Shown here piece after piece: positions 6,409-9,124 of a stretch of DNA of 9,124 nt (its first letter is position 1; the number at the start of each line of letters is the position of its first letter). Position numbers and translations under genes: made by a program. The stretch comes from Lachnospiraceae bacterium UBA3641 (GTDB lineage: Bacteria; Bacillota; Clostridia; Lachnospirales; Lachnospiraceae), in NCBI GenBank assembly GCA_002373875.1, contig DFKQ01000108.1, forward strand, positions 1 to 9,124. Direction: 5' to 3'. The notes below the pieces were generated by a model. That model saw only the letters and a list, made by a program, of their open reading frames with translations, had not been told where the DNA came from and searched no databases.

Positions 6409-6440
6409 AACCCACCGCGAAATCTGCGGTGGGTTCTTTT
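6409..6440. terminator. Rho-independent terminator, probably bidirectional
   Basis: AACCCACCGC (6409-6418) pairs with GCGGTGGGTT (6426-6435) as a perfect 10-bp stem with a 7-base loop, followed on the plus strand by TCTTTT. It lies 25 bases after the hsp20 stop. On the minus strand the stem is followed by a looser T-rich TTTCTCTTT, and the partition operon stop codon (6442-6440) lies just before it, so it probably serves both convergent units. Confidence 0.92.
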
Positions 6441-7405
6441 CAGTTATTTTCTTCCATCTGTCTTAAGTAGTTGTTGATCGCTGCATTTACGAATTTATTG
6501 AAGGATGAATGCTTCCTTCCGTGTCCAACGTAATTGACCATTATATATTCATACAGGTCATTTCGCACATAAATCGACTGAACATGGGTATTTTCCGAAT
6601 AGCCCTGATAAGGGCGGCCCCTCTTCTTTCTCGGAGGATTGTAGTCCTCGACCTCCTCCCATGGCTTTCTTAACTGATTTAACATGGGATTTACGCCGGG
6701 TATTGCTGCAGGCATTACTGTTTGAGGTATATTCTGCAGGTTCTCGCTTTCCACACCCTGAACGAAGGACCCGACCGGAGGCTGTACCGGCAGGGGCGGG
6801 ACTGAAGGCTGCTGATTTACTGCCCCGGCAGAGTTAATTGACATCTGCTGCTCGGCCGATCCGGATGGATTGATTGACGGTTGCCGATCGAATGATCCTG
6901 TTTGATTGATAAGGAGCTGCTGATCGAATGATCTGGCAGTATTGAACGGAGGTTGTTCGATGACCACATTGGTCAATCCAGCTGTCTGCTGTACAGTTTC
7001 GGCTTGTACGGGGTTTCTCATCTGCCCGGTGCCTGCACCTATGTTCTGCTGCGATTGCTGCACCCGTTGATTTCCTGCTGTTCCGGTTATTTCCGTTGCC
7101 GGTGCGGCATCTGCCGTCTGCGGTTTGGTTGACTGTGTTATATCCGCGGTTTTCTCTATATTTATCGGTGTTTTCTCGGCTTCGTTGACTATTGACTCAT
7201 CTGGTCTTTTCTCTTCTGTTTCGTGTTTTTCTTCTGTTTCCTTCGAGTCGGGTAATGCATGTTCCACGGCACCCTCTTCCTCGGCCTTTTCTTCCAAAGT
7301 CTTAAGACTGACTGCCGAAGAAGAGTCGTATGACTCGTTCAGTCGTTCCTTCTCAATCAGGATATCTGCCAGGTTTTTCTTTGGATTCTTAACCTTTAAT
7401 GCCAT
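6440..7405 (-). CDS. Putative ParA partner: AT-hook plus ribbon-helix-helix-like protein
   Basis: I do not recognise a named family over the full 321 residues. Residues 1-25 are lysine-rich and could contact ParA, as the flexible N-termini of small partition adaptors do. Residues 30 to about 245 are low complexity (Glu-rich, then Gln/Thr/Pro/Ser-rich) and probably disordered. Within them, residues 159-206 are four 12-residue units (SFDQQLLINQTG, SFDRQPSINPSG, SAEQQMSINSAG, AVNQQPSVPPLP). Residues 258-267 (PPRKKRGRPY) contain RGRP, the core of an AT-hook that binds AT-rich minor groove. The end (about 274-317) has a short strand, a helix, a basic HGRKH loop and a second helix SSFNKFVNAAINNYLRQM, suggesting a ribbon-helix-helix-like DNA-binding dimer. 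It begins 1 base after the parA stop, with GGAGGAGGA inside the end of parA, so the two are translationally coupled. Best guess: the centromere-binding adaptor of a partition system. Confidence 0.75.
   Translation of the reverse strand: MALKVKNPKKNLADILIEKERLNESYDSSSAVSLKTLEEKAEEEGAVEHALPDSKETEEKHETEEKRPDESIVNEAEKTPINIEKTADITQSTKPQTADAAPATEITGTAGNQRVQQSQQNIGAGTGQMRNPVQAETVQQTAGLTNVVIEQPPFNTARSFDQQLLINQTGSFDRQPSINPSGSAEQQMSINSAGAVNQQPSVPPLPVQPPVGSFVQGVESENLQNIPQTVMPAAIPGVNPMLNQLRKPWEEVEDYNPPRKKRGRPYQGYSENTHVQSIYVRNDLYEYIMVNYVGHGRKHSSFNKFVNAAINNYLRQMEENN
6788..6931 (-). repeat. Four degenerate 36-base coding repeats
   Basis: These encode the four 12-residue units at residues 159-206 of the ParA partner. 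The first two remain similar in DNA: GATCGAATGATC occurs on the plus strand in both, 36 bases apart. The third and fourth have drifted. The pattern suggests growth by tandem duplication in a disordered linker. Confidence 0.6.
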
Positions 7406-7406
7406 C

Positions 7407-8171
7407 TTAATCCTCCTCCGTCAGGCGTTCAATGATCTCGTCCGCAATGTTCCTGTAATCTATAGCCGGTTTGGAATTTCTCTTGCCCTTTTGCAGGCTT
7501 GTTCGCTCCGTCTTGCACTCCGATGCTGCGATCGCCTTCCTTACGGTCATAAAGAAGGCGTCCGGCTGCTTGACCTCAATAAGTTCCCTGATAACCTCCT
7601 CCTGATAACGGTGCATTGATGTGTTCTCATACCTTGTAAGGATTATGCCCATAACATCCGAATCCGTCCATCCGGCATCCTTATACTCCTTAAGATCATC
7701 AAATATGGAAATAATGCCGGAAACCGACCCGTCATCGGCATCCGTGGGTATGATCACGTAATCCGAGGCTATGTAAGCCATGTTGAGCAGCCTGTTTCTT
7801 CCGGGGTTCGTATCGATAACCACGAAATCATAGTCGTCCTCTATTCCCTGCAGGGCCTTCTTCAGCTTAAGGACATCGGTAGGCTTGGTAAACTCATCAT
7901 CCGCCTTACTGAGCTCAGGTGTCGCAGGCAGAAGATCGAATTCATCCGTCTCCTGAATCGCATCCTTTATGTCCATTTCCTCCTTCAGAACCTTGTAGCA
8001 TCCTGATTTAAAGGGATCACCTCCGCAGTACTTGGTTGTATCCATCTGCTGTTCTAGGTCTACAACAAGAGTCTTATAACCTCTGTTTGTGAAGCAGGCC
8101 GCCAGCTCTATGGTGCTTGTTGTCTTGCCTACCCCGCCTTTTTGATTGGCCAAAGCTATGATTACTGACAT
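7407..8171 (-). CDS. parA: ParA-family partition ATPase (Soj/MinD superfamily)
   Basis: Deviant Walker-A ATPase of 254 residues that would drive segregation of DNA by ATP-dependent binding to the nucleoid. It shows the ParA-type P-loop NQKGGVGKTTS (9-19) with signature Lys11 and catalytic Lys16, a Walker A' region VVDLEQQMD (36-44), and Walker B DFVVIDTNPG with Asp120. The A' motif reads DLEQQ rather than the usual DLDPQ, a mild departure. There is no N-terminal helix-turn-helix, so it belongs to the short class (type Ib or chromosomal Soj size) that leaves operator binding to the partner. GGAGG lies 6 bases before the ATG. It is the first gene of a two-gene operon with the AT-hook protein and sits about 270 bases from an AT-rich 40-base repeat array, the arrangement of plasmid-type partition cassettes with the centromere upstream. 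A purely regulatory or conjugation-related ParA role cannot be excluded. Confidence 0.93.
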   Translation of the reverse strand: MSVIIALANQKGGVGKTTSTIELAACFTNRGYKTLVVDLEQQMDTTKYCGGDPFKSGCYKVLKEEMDIKDAIQETDEFDLLPATPELSKADDEFTKPTDVLKLKKALQGIEDDYDFVVIDTNPGRNRLLNMAYIASDYVIIPTDADDGSVSGIISIFDDLKEYKDAGWTDSDVMGIILTRYENTSMHRYQEEVIRELIEVKQPDAFFMTVRKAIAASECKTERTSLQKGKRNSKPAIDYRNIADEIIERLTEED

Positions 8172-8437
8172 TTTATTCCTCCATGTTGTTTGTTTCTTAT
8201 TATTTTATTGCAACTGACTTAATTCATTTGTTTTAAATAGTTACAACTTTTACATATAGCATAGTTAACATAATTTTGCAAGGATTAAATTATCAGTTTA
8301 CTTATTTCTTTAATAAGTTAAATATTATTACAGTTTATAAATTTTATATTTTTTCTATGAATTAATCATTTAGCAGTTTATCTATTTATAGATTTATATG
8401 TTTAGATGTTTTCGATTATATAGTTTAATTGTTTTTT
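8172..8437. other. AT-rich parA leader and irregular T-rich repeats
   Basis: No reading frame worth calling. It contains the parA ribosome binding site and promoter. Beyond the promoter it is T-rich, with the word (C/T)AGTTTA recurring at 8294, 8331, 8374 and 8421, spaced 37 to 47 bases. This loosely resembles the period of the neighbouring array and may be its decayed extension. Confidence 0.5.
8253..8281 (-). promoter_or_regulatory. parA operon promoter
   Basis: On the minus strand TTGCAA (8281-8276) and TATATG (8258-8253) are separated by 17 bases, and TGC before the -10 forms an extended -10. The start would be near 8246, giving a leader of about 75 bases. The spacer contains GTTAAC inside a near-palindrome (TATGTTAACTA), a possible autorepressor site for the ParA partner. 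Confidence 0.6.
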
Positions 8438-8677
8438 AAATTATCTGTTTACCTATTTATTTATTATATGGTTTATACGTTATGTTATTTATATGTTTTT
8501 ATGTTTTGGGGTTTATCCGTTAATTTATTTACTTGTTTTTGTGTTTTCATGTTTTGCCGTTAACTATTTTACATGTTTTTACGTTTTAGGGTTTTGTCGT
8601 TAATTTATTTACTCGTTTTTGTGTTTTGGGGTTTTTCCGTTAATACATTTACTTGTTTTTGTGTTATAAAGTATCAG
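8438..8677. repeat. Array of 40-base AT-rich tandem repeats, candidate centromere (parS) or iterons
   Basis: Five units start at 8478, 8518, 8558, 8598 and 8638, each exactly 40 bases, with no interruption. Unit 2 starts CGTTAATTTATTTACTTG and continues TTTTTGTGTTTT; units then end in a G-rich then T-rich stretch (for example GGGGTTTTTC in unit 4). Units 2 and 4 match at 35 of 40 positions. The first half is better conserved than the second. A degenerate sixth copy precedes them at 8438-8477. The plus strand is almost all T and G in the second half of each unit. The array lies upstream of parA, as centromeres of several plasmid partition systems do. It has no spacers, so it is not CRISPR. Confidence 0.85.
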
Positions 8678-9124
8678 CTTGATTCTTTTTTTACAGTTTA
8701 TATAATTGTTATTTTGTAAATTATATATATAGCAGCGGAAAATACGGAGCATTTTGATCATGTTCCGAATAATTACATACTATCGGTAATTGCTTATATT
8801 TAATCAAATGAGCCAAAGTAAAGCTTTTTACCCGGATGCCAAGCCGGCCCATCTGGCCTTCTGAGAATTAATTATTACTATATAATTAAGGTAAACAAGA
8901 TATAAAACTTCGTTTAGTAAAATAAATTGATGCACAAATATTTTCTTCAGAGTATTTTATTCTTTTCAGAATTTATAGTTTATCAGTTTTTAAAACTACC
9001 TCTTCTCCTTCTACTACTTCTTCTTCTTAATATTATTCAATCTCAGGGAAATCATACAGTTATTTCTTTATATTGATATTTTATTCAGTTTATTAAATTT
9101 TTTATTTTCTAAATTATTTAATTT
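8678..9124. other. AT-rich non-coding region with dyads and a pyrimidine tract
   Basis: I find no gene here on either strand. A slightly more GC-rich island at about 8735-8872 contains several small dyads (listed separately). At 8999-9027 there is an almost pure pyrimidine run (CCTCTTCTCCTTC, then CTTCTTCTTCTT). The rest is A/T-rich sequence up to the window edge. Confidence 0.5.
8745..8867. repeat. Cluster of short inverted repeats
   Basis: Four dyads follow each other. CGGAGCA (8745-8751) pairs with TGTTCCG (8761-8767), one wobble, 9-base loop. AATTAC (8771-8776) pairs perfectly with GTAATT (8786-8791), 9-base loop. GTAAAGCTTTTTAC, a near-palindrome, lies near 8818-8831. GGCC-CATCT-GGCC, at about 8846-8858, can extend with flanking AAG/CTT across a bulge. 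Their function is unknown; origin, transfer or RNA roles are all possible. Confidence 0.4.

Noticed and set aside
7125..7619. A 164-residue open frame on the plus strand across the partition genes
   Set aside because: It is antisense to two well-supported genes, has a Ser/Phe-rich composition typical of the complement of Glu/Lys-rich coding, and has no ribosome binding site or recognisable domain.
8509..8521. DnaA box at TTATCCGTT
   Set aside because: Only the first six bases match the TTATCCACA consensus, and it falls at a junction of the 40-base repeats without further boxes.
8438..8677. CRISPR array
   Set aside because: The 40-base units are directly adjacent with no unique spacers, and no cas gene is near.

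Overview
The window looks like a piece of a Firmicutes genome, most likely Lachnospiraceae (a Butyrivibrio/Roseburia-like gut or rumen clostridium). This is an inference from protein style (a sugar-binding-like sensor fused to GGDEF, a ferredoxin-fused aldo/keto reductase, a CIRCE-controlled Hsp20), strong GGAGG ribosome binding sites, AT-rich intergenic DNA and REP-like GAGTCAGGGGACGG elements. No rRNA, tRNA, transposase, CRISPR array or phage gene is visible.

Layout. (1) Positions 1-368 hold no gene. They contain a near-consensus leftward promoter (TTGACA-17-TATTAT) whose spacer includes a run of nine G, the start of a structured leader reading out of the window, and a REP-like hairpin cluster. 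(2) Positions 369-5651 are a tightly packed leftward operon of five genes: Uma2-family nuclease-like protein, thiamine pyrophosphokinase, aldo/keto reductase with a 4Fe-4S domain, a diguanylate cyclase with an N-terminal LacI-type ligand-binding domain, and a membrane-anchored alpha/beta hydrolase. Gaps are 5, 35, 8 and 39 bases. A good promoter lies upstream of the first gene. (3) Positions 5652-6435 hold a divergent rightward hsp20 unit with a perfect CIRCE operator over its promoter and a strong terminator. (4) Positions 6440-8171 are a leftward two-gene partition operon: a ParA ATPase and an unrecognised partner with a low-complexity middle carrying 12-residue repeats, an AT-hook-like RGRP motif and a ribbon-helix-helix-like C-terminus. 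(5) Positions 8172-9124 are gene-free and very AT-rich. They hold the parA promoter, an array of five exactly 40-base tandem repeats (plus one degenerate copy), and a cluster of small dyads.

How it fits together. The most interesting part is the right third: ParA, a DNA-binding-looking partner and an AT-rich repeat array upstream form a plausible complete segregation cassette (motor, adaptor, centromere), suggesting that this end comes from, or once came from, a plasmid, chromid or integrated element. No replication protein is in the window, so the replicon type is open. The left operon joins metabolism (thiamine diphosphate, a redox enzyme) to a cytoplasmic ligand-sensing c-di-GMP synthase. 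The poly-G promoter at the left edge is a candidate phase-variable switch for a gene just outside the window.
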